Assembly (NCBI RefSeq): GCF_016937655.1
Contig: NZ_JAFHKL010000023.1
Coordinates: 1 to 39,025, forward strand
Source of the DNA: Chromobacterium alkanivorans
GTDB lineage: Bacteria; Pseudomonadota; Gammaproteobacteria; Burkholderiales; Chromobacteriaceae
Reading direction: 5' to 3'
Length of the DNA stretch: 39,025 nucleotides
The position numbers and the translations under genes were made by a program. A model generated the notes under the pieces. The model worked only from the letters and a program-made list of their open reading frames with translations. It did not search any database and was not told where the DNA came from. Every line of letters starts with the position of its first letter. The first letter of the stretch is position 1. Shown one piece after another: positions 15,899-25,978 of the stretch.

Positions 15899-15928
15899 GC
15901 GGGCCCGCCGCGCCGGGCGGCGGGCCGC
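15899..15928 (-). promoter_or_regulatory. Strong GC hairpin between catA and benA
   Basis: Bases 15899-15910 and 15918-15928 are complementary apart from one bulge and enclose a short loop, in the 81-bp gap between catA and benA. No T-tract follows in the direction of transcription, so it is not a clear terminator. It could stabilise or process the catBCA part of the message, or attenuate read-through into benABC. Confidence 0.45.
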
Positions 15929-15948
15929 GCTTGCCGTCCGTTTCAGAC

Positions 15949-16860
15949 CTAGCCCTGGGCGCGGGCGCGGCTCACCTCGGTGGAGGGGGCCGGCGCCGCT
16001 TCGCGGTGCAGGGTGAAGTTGAACTCGATGCGGGCGAAGGGTTTGCCGACGCCGCTCTGGCGCAGTTCCTCCGGCGCGCTGACGCGCTGGATCTCCGGCA
16101 CCAGCCCTTCGCGCGAGCCGAAGGCGAAGTCGTCCCACAGATACGGATCGTCCTGGATGTTGATCTGGGTGGTCAGCTTGCGGAATCCGGGCGCGGACAC
16201 GAAGAAATGCACGTGGGCCGGGCGGTTGCCGTGGCGGCCCAGCTGTCGCAGCAGCCGGTCGGTGGGGCCGTCCGGCGGCACGCTGTAGCCACAGGGCATG
16301 ATGCTGCGGAAGCGATAGCGGCCCTGGTCGTCGGTGCGGATGCTGCGGCGCAGGTTGAAGTCGCTCTGGCTCTGATCGAAGTAGGAGTAATTGCCCAGGC
16401 TGTCGGCGTGCCATACCTCCACCAGCGCGTGCGGCACCGGCTGGCCGGCGCTGTCCCGCACCTGGCCGCGCATGAACAGGGGCTCGCCCTCGTCCTTGCC
16501 GTCGTCCAGCCGCGCCTCGCATTCGCACAGCGGCGCGCCGGCCACGTAGAGCGGCCCTTCTATGGTGCGCGGCGTGCCGCCGAGCAGGCCGGCCTTGCGC
16601 TCGGCCTCGTCGGCGCGCAGGTCCAGGAAGTGTTCCAGCCCGAGCCCGGGCACGATCAGGCCCATTTCGCCGTTGCGGCCGGCGTCGGCCAGCAGTCCCA
16701 CCGCGCTCCAGAATTCCGACGGCTGGATGTCGAAATCCTCGATCGCGTAGCACAGCTCGCGCATCAGGCGGTTGACGATGGCGCGGGTGCGCGGGTTGGC
16801 CTTGTCGGTGGCCGGTTGGTCAAAGCGTTGCAGCAGGGCGTCGATTTCGGCGCGTTCCAT
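15949..16860 (-). CDS. catA: Catechol 1,2-dioxygenase (intradiol)
   Basis: 303 aa. It has the N-terminal helical dimerisation region typical of catechol dioxygenases, then the intradiol beta-sandwich. The four Fe(III) ligands are visible: Y158 (in G-N-Y-S-Y-F), Y192 (in C-G-Y-S-V-P-P), and H216 and H218 (in R-P-A-H-V-H-F-F). Nearby family motifs include E-G-P-L-Y-V and S-D-F-N-L-R-R-S-I-R-T-D. It cleaves catechol to cis,cis-muconate. An AGGAG ribosome binding site lies 8 bases before the ATG. The gene sits between catC and benA in the same orientation, and a 78-bp spacer separates it from catC. Confidence 0.95.
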   Translation of the reverse strand: MERAEIDALLQRFDQPATDKANPRTRAIVNRLMRELCYAIEDFDIQPSEFWSAVGLLADAGRNGEMGLIVPGLGLEHFLDLRADEAERKAGLLGGTPRTIEGPLYVAGAPLCECEARLDDGKDEGEPLFMRGQVRDSAGQPVPHALVEVWHADSLGNYSYFDQSQSDFNLRRSIRTDDQGRYRFRSIMPCGYSVPPDGPTDRLLRQLGRHGNRPAHVHFFVSAPGFRKLTTQINIQDDPYLWDDFAFGSREGLVPEIQRVSAPEELRQSGVGKPFARIEFNFTLHREAAPAPSTEVSRARAQG

Positions 16861-16938
16861 GGTGTTTCTCCTTTGTTGACGGGCGGGGCGGGGGTCTTGT
16901 GTTTTGATTCCGCCGCAGTGGACCGAACAGGCGCGAGC

Positions 16939-17229
16939 CTAGCGGTCGTCGGCGTGGATGCTGGACGGATGCCGGTTCAAGGGCCGCACCTCGATGCGCA
17001 TGAAGGGAAACAAGGGCAGGCTGGACAGCAGCTGATGCAGTTCTTCGGCGTCGGCGACGTCGAACACGCTGATGTTGGCGTACTGGCCGCTGAGCCGCCA
17101 CAGGTGCCGCCACTGGCCGCTGCGCTGCAGCGCCTGGGCGCGTTCGCGCTCGTCCAGCTTCAAGGCCGCCGCCCGCTCCGGGTCCAGGTCGTGCGGCAGG
17201 CTGACTTGCATTTCCACATGAAACAGCAT
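16939..17229 (-). CDS. catC: Muconolactone delta-isomerase
   Basis: 96 aa, exactly the size of CatC. It starts M-L-F-H-V-E-M-Q-V and contains the internal W-R-H-L-W-R-L-S-G-Q-Y-A-N block and the S-S-L-P-L-F-P-F-M-R-I-E-V block that define the family. It converts muconolactone to beta-ketoadipate enol-lactone, the point where the catechol and protocatechuate branches merge. A good AAGGAG ribosome binding site precedes the ATG. It follows catB by 24 bp, so the two are co-transcribed. Confidence 0.95.
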   Translation of the reverse strand: MLFHVEMQVSLPHDLDPERAAALKLDERERAQALQRSGQWRHLWRLSGQYANISVFDVADAEELHQLLSSLPLFPFMRIEVRPLNRHPSSIHADDR

Positions 17230-17253
17230 GGTGGTCTCCTTGGGATGTCGGGT

Positions 17254-18405
17254 TCAGACCGCGTGCAAGCGCGGCGCGGTCCGGTCGCGGCGCAGGGCCG
17301 CCAGCTTGTCCGGGTCCGGCCGCACGCCCAGGCCGGGGCCGGACGGCAGCCGCAGTTCGAAATCGCGGTAGCAGAGCGGCTCGGTCAGCAACTCCTCGGT
17401 CAGCAGCAGCGGGCCGAACAGCTCGCTGCCCCAGTCCAGCCGCTCGAAGGTGGCGAACAGCTGAGCCGAGGCGATGGTGCCGACGCCGCCTTCCAGCATG
17501 GTGCCGCCGTAGACGCCCAGGCCGTTGACGGCGGCGATCTCGGCCACCTGGCGCGCGGCGAACAGGCCGCCGGACTGCGCGATCTTCACCGCGAACACGT
17601 CGGCGGCGTCCTGGCGCGCCAGCTGATTGGCGTCGGCCGGGCCGTGCAGCGCTTCGTCGGCCATGATGGGCACTTCGAAGCGGCGCGCCAGCCGCGCCAG
17701 CGCGGCGGGGTGTTCGCGCGGCACCGGCTGTTCGATCAGTTCGACGCCGCCGTCTTGCAGCCGGGCGATCGCTCGTTCGGCCTGCATCTCGCTCCAGGCC
17801 TGGTTGACGTCGACGCGGACGCCGGCGCGGCCGTCCAGCGCGCGGCGAATGGCCAGCGCGTGGGCGACGTCGTCCTCCGGCGCGCGCAGTCCTATCTTCA
17901 GCTTGAACACGCGGTGGCGGCGCCGCTCCAGCATGGCCTCGGCCTCGGCGATGTCGCGGCCGGTGTCGCCGCTGGCCAGGGTCCAGGCCACCGGCAGGCT
18001 GTCGCGCACCCGGCCGCCCAGCAAGTCGCTCAGCGGCACGCCCAGCCGCCGCGCCTGGATGTCCAGCAGCGCGGTTTCCAGCGCGCATTTGGCGAAGCGG
18101 TTGCCGCGGGCGCCGCGGCGCAGCTTGAGCAGCAGGCGGCCGACGTCGCGGGCGTCCTCGCCCAGCAGCAGCGGGGCCAGGTGGCTGTCGATATTGGTCT
18201 TGACGCTTTCCGGGCTTTCCTCGCCGTACTGCAGCCCGCCTATGGTGGTGGCCTCGCCCCAGCCTTCTTGCCCGTCGCGGCAGCGTATGCGCACCAGCGC
18301 CAGCGTCTGGCTGCGCATGGTGGCCACCGACAGCTGGTGCGGACGGATGGTGGGCAGATCGACCAGAATGGTCTCCACCGTGTCTATCGCGGTATCAGGT
18401 ATCAA
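17254..18405 (-). CDS. catB: Muconate cycloisomerase (TTG start)
   Basis: 383 aa in the enolase/mandelate-racemase superfamily. With the TTG start chosen here, the catalytic residues fall one position from those I recall for Pseudomonas putida CatB: K168 and K170 in F-K-L-K-I-G, metal ligands D199, E225 and D250, and K274. The family segment D-L-P-T-I-R-P-H-Q-L-S lies near the N-terminus and G-W-G-E-A-T-T-I-G-G-L at about 48-58. No ATG fits in this frame near the expected start; TTG at 18405 has GGGAG 7 bases upstream. A second TTG at 18438 is possible but lacks such a site. The enzyme lactonises cis,cis-muconate to muconolactone. It is the first gene of the cat-ben set. Confidence 0.93.
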   Translation of the reverse strand: MIPDTAIDTVETILVDLPTIRPHQLSVATMRSQTLALVRIRCRDGQEGWGEATTIGGLQYGEESPESVKTNIDSHLAPLLLGEDARDVGRLLLKLRRGARGNRFAKCALETALLDIQARRLGVPLSDLLGGRVRDSLPVAWTLASGDTGRDIAEAEAMLERRRHRVFKLKIGLRAPEDDVAHALAIRRALDGRAGVRVDVNQAWSEMQAERAIARLQDGGVELIEQPVPREHPAALARLARRFEVPIMADEALHGPADANQLARQDAADVFAVKIAQSGGLFAARQVAEIAAVNGLGVYGGTMLEGGVGTIASAQLFATFERLDWGSELFGPLLLTEELLTEPLCYRDFELRLPSGPGLGVRPDPDKLAALRRDRTAPRLHAV

Positions 18406-18498
18406 GATTGCGCTCCCGTGGTTTCGGATATCATGCAAGCCTGTGGAACCGCGGGTCCAACACCGTTTTCGTCTGCTTCCATACCTGTGAGGTATTGA
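18406..18498. promoter_or_regulatory. Divergent catB/catR promoter region
   Basis: This 93-bp gap separates catB (-) from catR (+). On the minus strand TTGGAC (complement of 18455-18460) is a plausible catB -35 element, with TGCATGAT about 17 bases further on. A 16-bp near-palindrome, TGGAACCGCGGGTCCA (18444-18459, 14 of 16 symmetric), overlaps that -35. The LysR-type operator lies just upstream of the -35, where such activators bind. The promoter hexamers are tentative. Confidence 0.55.
18481..18495. promoter_or_regulatory. CatR/BenM-type operator ATAC-N7-GTAT
   Basis: ATACCTGTGAGGTAT is a perfect palindrome in its outer five bases on each side. It exactly matches the ATAC-N7-GTAT consensus described for CatM and BenM of Acinetobacter. 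It lies 76-90 bp upstream of the catB start and ends 3 bp before the catR ATG, so it fits both catB activation and catR autorepression. A related direct repeat of GGTATC lies at 18391-18403, inside the first catB codons. Confidence 0.8.
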
Positions 18499-19398
18499 AT
18501 GGAATTGCGCCATCTGCGCTACTTCGTCGCCGTCGCCGAGGAGCTCAACTTCACCCGCGCGGCGGAAAGGCTGCACATCGCCCAGCCGCCGCTGAGCCGG
18601 CAGATCCAGCAACTGGAGGAAGAGCTGGGCCTGTTGCTGCTGGACCGCGGCGCGCGGCCGTTGCAGCTGACCGAGGCCGGCCGCTTCTTCTACGCCCAGG
18701 CGCGCAATCTGCTGGCCCAGGCCCAGGGCATGCGCGCGATGACGCGCAAGATCGCGCTGGCGCGCCGTCAACTGGTGATCGGCTATGTCGGCTCCACCCT
18801 GTACCGGCCGCTGCCGGAGGTGATACGCCGCTTTCGCGCCATCCACGCCGACACCGAGCTGTCCTTGCTGGAAATGACTTCGCTGGAGCAGGTGGAGGCC
18901 TTGAAGGCCGGCCGCATCGACGTCGGTTTCGGCCGGCTGCTGTTCGACGACCCGGCGGTGGAGCGCGAGGTGCTGGCCGAGGAGCCCTTGTGGCTGGCGC
19001 TGCCGCTGGAACACCCGTTGGCGCGGCGCGAAGGCCCGCTGCGCTTGCGCGACGCGGCGGAGGAGACGGTGTTGATCTATCCGCGCCAGCCGCGGCCCAG
19101 CTACGCCGACCAGGTGCTGGCCGCCTTCCGACAGCGCGCGCTGGAACCGGCCTACGCGCTGGAGGTGCGCGAACTGCAAACCGCGCTGGGCCTGGTGGCC
19201 GCCGGCATGGGGGTGTGCGTGGTGCCGGCCAGCGTGCTGCGGCTGCGCCGCGACGACGTGATCTACCGGCCGCTGACGGACGAGGGCCTGGCGTCGCCGC
19301 TGATCATGAGCGCGCGGCGCGGGGACCGTTCCGAGGAGTTGAGCCTGATCCGGCGGCTGTTGCGCGAGCTGTTGCCGCGCGAGGAGACGGAGGAGTAG
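18499..19398 (+). CDS. catR: LysR-type regulator of the cat/ben genes (CatR/CatM/BenM type)
   Basis: 299 aa. The N-terminal winged helix-turn-helix (about 1-60) contains A-A-E-R-L-H-I-A-Q-P-P-L-S-R-Q-I-Q-Q-L-E. A linker helix and a periplasmic-binding-like effector domain (about 90-295) follow. Position divergent to catB and the ATAC-N7-GTAT operator immediately upstream point to a regulator responding to cis,cis-muconate, and possibly benzoate as in BenM. Which effector it uses cannot be read from the sequence. No second LysR gene lies near benA, so this one may control the whole cat-ben set. Initiation is odd in that the operator lies where a ribosome binding site would be, and only weak GAGG is present. 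Confidence 0.88.
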   Translation: MELRHLRYFVAVAEELNFTRAAERLHIAQPPLSRQIQQLEEELGLLLLDRGARPLQLTEAGRFFYAQARNLLAQAQGMRAMTRKIALARRQLVIGYVGSTLYRPLPEVIRRFRAIHADTELSLLEMTSLEQVEALKAGRIDVGFGRLLFDDPAVEREVLAEEPLWLALPLEHPLARREGPLRLRDAAEETVLIYPRQPRPSYADQVLAAFRQRALEPAYALEVRELQTALGLVAAGMGVCVVPASVLRLRRDDVIYRPLTDEGLASPLIMSARRGDRSEELSLIRRLLRELLPREETEE

Positions 19399-19425
19399 GG
19401 CGTCGCCGCGCGGCCTGGCGCGGGT

Positions 19426-20295
19426 TCAGATCCTGGCGCGGAACTCGCTTGGCGACAGTCCGATCTGGCGCTTGAAGCGCCGGCAGAAATAAGCGGGGTC
19501 GTTGAAGCCCAGGTCATAGGCCACGCGGCTGATCGGCCAGGCGCTGTAGGCCAGCATGCGGCGCGCCTCCAGCATCAGGCGCTCCTGGGTCACGGCGAAG
19601 GCGGTTTTCCGGCTCAGCTTGAGGCAGGCGCGGTTGAGTTTGCTGGCGGCCACGCACAAAGCGTCCGCATAACGCGGAATGTCCCAGTGCTCGCGGTAGC
19701 GCTCTTCCAGCAAGGCGTGGAAGCGGGCCAGCAGTTCGCGCTCGGCCGCTTGAGCGGCGCCGGCGCCGTCCGGCTCGTCGATCAAGCGCGCCAGCATCAG
19801 CAGAATGGCCTTGAGCAGCCAGCCCACCATCAAATCCTGGCCGCGCTGCGGCCAGCATAGCTCCGCCAGCAGTTGTCCGAACAGCGACTCTATGCGCTCC
19901 CTGGCCGGCCAGTCCCGCCGCAGGTCAAGCAATCTGGGCGTCCGCAGCAAGGGCCGCAGCAGCGCGCCGGCCTGATCCGGGCCGCGGGTCAACAAACGCT
20001 CGGCCGCGGTCAAGACGAAGCCCTGCGCCTCTTCCACAAAGCTGTAGCCATGCACCGTCCCCGGCGGCAGGCAAATGGCGGCCGGCCCGCTCAACCGGTA
20101 CTCGCGGTCGTCTATCCGCGCCTTGACCTCGCCGTCCAGCAGGCACAGCAATTGAAACAGGCCGCGATGGCAATGGTCGGCGATTTCCCAACCGAAACGC
20201 CGGCTGCGCGAGCCCAGCAATTCAAGATGCAGGAACTCCGCATCCATCACGCAGCTGTCGTCGCCGTACAAGGTGAATTCCGGCGCGCGTCCCAT
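19426..20295 (-). CDS. AraC/XylS-type regulator next to pobA (PobR/PobC-like)
   Basis: 289 aa starting at the ATG preceded by GGGAGAACAAG; the frame is open further upstream but has no comparable ribosome binding site. Residues about 1-130 form a cupin-like effector domain, with H-C-H-R-G-L-F-Q-L at about 40-48 and P-P-G-T-V-H-G-Y-S-F. The C-terminal 100 residues are two AraC helix-turn-helix motifs, ending with the classic D-L-G-F-N-D-P-A-Y-F-C-R-R-F-K-R. AraC-type PobR/PobC proteins activate pobA in response to 4-hydroxybenzoate in pseudomonads. The divergent location next to pobA supports the same job here. It converges on catR with a 27-bp gap. Confidence 0.85.
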   Translation of the reverse strand: MGRAPEFTLYGDDSCVMDAEFLHLELLGSRSRRFGWEIADHCHRGLFQLLCLLDGEVKARIDDREYRLSGPAAICLPPGTVHGYSFVEEAQGFVLTAAERLLTRGPDQAGALLRPLLRTPRLLDLRRDWPARERIESLFGQLLAELCWPQRGQDLMVGWLLKAILLMLARLIDEPDGAGAAQAAERELLARFHALLEERYREHWDIPRYADALCVAASKLNRACLKLSRKTAFAVTQERLMLEARRMLAYSAWPISRVAYDLGFNDPAYFCRRFKRQIGLSPSEFRARI

Positions 20296-20353
20296 CTTGT
20301 TCTCCCGAATCCAGACTGTGCAAATAGTACAAGCCTTTGTCAGCTTGCTCCAT

Positions 20354-20381
20354 TTGGCGCGGCGCCGACTGCGGCTAGGAT
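20354..20381 (+). promoter_or_regulatory. Candidate sigma-70 promoter of the pobA operon
   Basis: TTGGCG (20354-20359) and TAGGAT (20376-20381) are 16 bases apart, in the 214-bp gap between the divergent araC-type gene and pobA. The leader of about 120 bases before pobA shows nothing else clear. The AraC-type operator could not be identified by eye. Confidence 0.4.
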
Positions 20382-20509
20382 TTCCCATGCAAATCAAGGC
20401 ATTCGGCCGCGGCGCTTTCTTCCGGCATTGCCGCGGCGCAATAGGCGGTGAGCCGGCGTCGCCGCAATCGTGCAAGCGTTGTCACGTTTCTTGTTGATGG
20501 AGGCTTCCC

Positions 20510-21688
20510 ATGCGTACATCCGTTGGCATCATCGGCGCCGGCCCGGCCGGCCTGCTGCTGGCGCAATTGCTGCAGCGGCAAGGCGTCGATTCCGTGGTGC
20601 TGGAGGCGCGGGGACGCGCCGAGATTGAATCGACGGTGCGCGCCGGGGTGCTGGAGCCCGGCACGGTGGAGCTGCTGACGGAGGCCGGCGCGGGAGAGCG
20701 GCTGCAGAGCCAGGGGCAGACGCACCGCGGCATCGAACTGGCTTTCGATGGCGGCCGCCACCGCATCGATCTATACGCGTTGACCGGGCGCGCCATCACC
20801 GTTTACGCCCAGCACGAGTTGCTGAAGGACTTGATCGCCGCGCGGCTGGAGGCCGGTGGCGGGCTGGTCTTCGACAGCCCGGTCACCGCGCTGGAATCCT
20901 TCGACGGCGGCGGACCCGCGCGCGTCCATTACCGCGACGCCGGCGGCGAACGAGTGCTGGAGTGCGACTTCATCGTCGGCTGCGATGGCTTCCACGGCAT
21001 CGCCCGCCAGGCGCTGGGCGAGCGCGAGCCGCCGTGGCAACGCCAGTATCCGTTTGCCTGGTTCGGCATCCTGGCGGCGTCGCCGCCCTCGGCGCCGGAA
21101 CTGATCTACGCCTGCCATCAACGCGGCTTCGCCCTGGTCAGCACCCGTTCGCCCACACTGCAGCGGCTCTATTTTCAGTGCGCGCCGGACGACAGCGTGG
21201 ACGCCTGGCCGGACGCCAGAATCTGGGACGAGTTGCAGGCCAGGGTGCCGGCGACGGATGGGCAGAGCCTGCGACAGGGGGAGATCCTGCAGAAAAACAT
21301 CATCGCGATGCGCAGTTTTGTCGCGCGCAGCCTGCGGCGCGGCCGGCTGTTTCTGGCCGGCGACGCCGCCCACATCGTGCCGCCCACCGGCGCCAAAGGC
21401 CTCAATCTGGCCGCGGCCGACGTGCGCTTGCTGGCCTCGGCCCTGGCCGCTTACTTTCGGGACGGCGGCGAAACGGCGCTGCTCGATTACAGCCGCCGCG
21501 CCTTGCGCCGCGTCTGGCGCGCCGAGCATTTCTCCTGGTGGATGACCGGCTTGCTGCACGCCTTTCCCGACGCCAGCCCCTTCATGCGCCAGATGCAGCG
21601 CGCCGAACTCGACTACCTGGCGTCCTCGCCGGCGGCGGCCACCGTTTTGGCCGAGAACTATGTCGGCATGGGCTGGGACTGGGGCTAG
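20510..21688 (+). CDS. pobA: 4-Hydroxybenzoate 3-monooxygenase
   Basis: 392 aa flavoprotein hydroxylase. The FAD dinucleotide motif is G9-A-G-P-A-G14, the D-G motif is G157-C-D-G160, and the second FAD motif is G284-D-A-A-H-I-V-P-P-T-G. Active-site residues line up one position before those I recall for the Pseudomonas fluorescens enzyme: Y200 (201), S211 (212), R213 (214), Y221 (222) and Y384 (385). It should therefore be a true PobA making protocatechuate with NADPH, O2 and FAD. A GGAGG-type ribosome binding site precedes the ATG. It is first in an operon with pcaK, pcaH and pcaG. Confidence 0.96.
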   Translation: MRTSVGIIGAGPAGLLLAQLLQRQGVDSVVLEARGRAEIESTVRAGVLEPGTVELLTEAGAGERLQSQGQTHRGIELAFDGGRHRIDLYALTGRAITVYAQHELLKDLIAARLEAGGGLVFDSPVTALESFDGGGPARVHYRDAGGERVLECDFIVGCDGFHGIARQALGEREPPWQRQYPFAWFGILAASPPSAPELIYACHQRGFALVSTRSPTLQRLYFQCAPDDSVDAWPDARIWDELQARVPATDGQSLRQGEILQKNIIAMRSFVARSLRRGRLFLAGDAAHIVPPTGAKGLNLAAADVRLLASALAAYFRDGGETALLDYSRRALRRVWRAEHFSWWMTGLLHAFPDASPFMRQMQRAELDYLASSPAAATVLAENYVGMGWDWG

Positions 21689-21727
21689 CCAGCCGGATAT
21701 TCAAACAAGAACGAGAGGAGACTCCGC

Positions 21728-24472
<2,745 letters not shown>

Positions 24473-24483
24473 GGGCCGCGCAA

Positions 24484-25686
24484 TCAGCCGTCCAGGGCCG
24501 GTTCGAGGGCCCGCGCTTTCAAGCGCCTCCTGCCGGACCAGGCGATCAAGACCATAGACGTGCTGGCGGCCAAGGTCACGCCGAAACCGGCGCGCACGCC
24601 GGCATGGTCCACCACCCAGCCGGTCACCGCCGCGCCCAAGGCCACGCCGCTGGCGAGACCGGTGATCAGCCAGGTCAGGCCTTCGGTCAACTGGGCCGGC
24701 GGCACCATTTCCTCCACCAAACCCATCGCCACGATCATGGTGGGCGCGAAGAACACGCCGGCCAGCAAGACGCCGGCGGTCAGCAGCCATAGATTGGAAA
24801 CCAGCAGCAAGGGCAGGGTGGCCAGCGCGGTGGCGGCGGCGGCCCAGACAAAGAGCCGCGCCAGCGGCATGCTTGCCTTGCGCGCGCCGAACAGCAGGCC
24901 GGCCAGGCAGGAGCCTATCGCGTACACCGACAACACGATGCTGGCCGCCGCCGGCTGTCCCTGCTGCTGGGCGAAGGCGACGCTGATCACGTCCACCGCG
25001 CCGGCGATGGCGCCCAGCGCCACCAGGGCCAGGATCAGCACTTGCATGCCGGCCAAGGCCGCCACCGAGCCGCGGCGTTCCCGCGCGCCGGGGTGCACCG
25101 GCGGTTCGGTGCCGGTTTGCGCGCAGAAGGCGGCGACGCCGCCGGCCAGCAGCAGCGCGGCCAGCAGCGGGCCGGCCTGCGGAAACGCGGCCACGCTCAG
25201 GCCGACGGCGATGGGCGGACCGACGATGAAGCAGACCTCGTCCAGCACCGACTCCAGCGAAAACGCGGTGTGCAAGCGCGGCGAGCCGCGGTAGATCTCG
25301 GTCCAGCGCGCGCGGGCCATCGCCGACATGCTGGGCATGAAGCCGGCGAAGGCGGCCGAAACGAACAAGGTCCAGGCTGGCCATTGCGCCCAGCTGCAGA
25401 ACAATAAGGACAACATCGCCGTCACGCTGAGCGCGGTGGCCGCGGGCAGCACCCGGCGTTGGCCGTAGCGGTCCACCGCCCGCGACACCTGCGGCGCCAG
25501 CAGCGCCATCGAGAAGGTGAAGGTGGCGGCGACGGCGCCGGCCAGCCAGTAGGAGCCCGAGGTTTGCGACAACATGGTGATGATGCCGATGCCGGTCATC
25601 GAAATAGGCATCCGCGCCACCCAGGCGGCGGCGGAGAAGGCCAGGCTGCCGGGATGGGAGAACAAGCTGAGATAGGGGTTAGCCAT
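24484..25686 (-). CDS. MFS transporter, probable efflux pump
   Basis: 400 aa with about 12 hydrophobic segments and no large soluble domain. The loop after helix 2 reads S-R-A-V-D-R-Y-G-Q-R-R-V-L-P, the MFS-type pattern. The first helix lacks the D-G-F-D motif of aromatic acid importers, so it is not a PcaK type. The divergent TetR gene with palindromic operators makes drug or solvent efflux the most likely role. The substrate is unknown. A MITE-like element is inserted in its upstream region 26 bp before the start codon, possibly separating or replacing its original promoter. Confidence 0.75.
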   Translation of the reverse strand: MANPYLSLFSHPGSLAFSAAAWVARMPISMTGIGIITMLSQTSGSYWLAGAVAATFTFSMALLAPQVSRAVDRYGQRRVLPAATALSVTAMLSLLFCSWAQWPAWTLFVSAAFAGFMPSMSAMARARWTEIYRGSPRLHTAFSLESVLDEVCFIVGPPIAVGLSVAAFPQAGPLLAALLLAGGVAAFCAQTGTEPPVHPGARERRGSVAALAGMQVLILALVALGAIAGAVDVISVAFAQQQGQPAAASIVLSVYAIGSCLAGLLFGARKASMPLARLFVWAAAATALATLPLLLVSNLWLLTAGVLLAGVFFAPTMIVAMGLVEEMVPPAQLTEGLTWLITGLASGVALGAAVTGWVVDHAGVRAGFGVTLAASTSMVLIAWSGRRRLKARALEPALDG

Positions 25687-25711
25687 CGGGTTTCCTTGTG
25701 GACGGACCTTA

Positions 25712-25857
25712 GAACCTGCTTACGATCTGCTGCGCGTCGGTAGAGACATTGTGCGATGAGTGCCCACTTCGAAATGCTCATGTACCACTCGTACATTCCG
25801 CTTTCTCAGCGGTTTTCGCCTTGTCTCGCTCTTGCTCGCGAGCCTTTGAACGGGCTC
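25712..25857 (+). mobile_element. MITE-like element, copy B (146 bp), in the MFS/tetR intergenic region
   Basis: The left end is GAACCTGCTTACGATCTGC and the right end is CTTTGAACGGGCTC. Perfect 3-bp flanks TTA lie at 25709-25711 and 25858-25860. The middle shares AATGCTCATGTAC-N5-GTACAT and GGTTTTCGCCTTGTCTCGC with the other copies but is more diverged. It contains no open frame of note. TNA duplications and this end sequence fit mobilisation by an IS5-family (IS1031-like) transposase, which is an inference. Confidence 0.75.
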
Positions 25858-25894
25858 TTACGATTCTACGAGCTATGCGGCCCGCTGTTTTAAT

Positions 25895-25907
25895 ATACGC
25901 GACGTAT
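25895..25907. promoter_or_regulatory. TetR-type operator O1, ATACG-N3-CGTAT
   Basis: ATACGCGACGTAT is a perfect inverted repeat with 5-bp arms, extended outward to TAA-N-...-N-TTA symmetry (21 bp in all). It lies 84 bp before the chosen tetR start and about 210 bp from the exporter start. Confidence 0.75.
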
Positions 25908-25922
25908 GTTAAACTAATCGAG

Positions 25923-25935
25923 ATACGCCGCGTAT
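25923..25935. promoter_or_regulatory. TetR-type operator O2, ATACG-N3-CGTAT
   Basis: ATACGCCGCGTAT repeats the arms of the first operator, with centres 28 bp apart (nearly three helical turns). An upstream in-frame ATG (25934) falls within this palindrome, which argues that it is an operator and not the true tetR start. Confidence 0.75.
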
Positions 25936-25978
25936 GTCAAATACGAAGCGATGGGCAATGCGGAAGCAGGGGAACGGA

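Noticed and set aside
15514-18498. 994-codon plus-strand open frame across benA, catA, catC and catB
   Set aside because: It spans four genes on the opposite strand whose catalytic residues are all intact; it is a GC-driven shadow.
19399-19425. Terminator between convergent catR and the araC-type gene
   Set aside because: Only a short GC-rich sequence without a convincing stem or T-run is present in the 27-bp gap.
25934-25978. Upstream ATG for the TetR gene
   Set aside because: It lies within a palindromic operator and lacks a ribosome binding site; the ATG at 25979 has AGGGGAA upstream.
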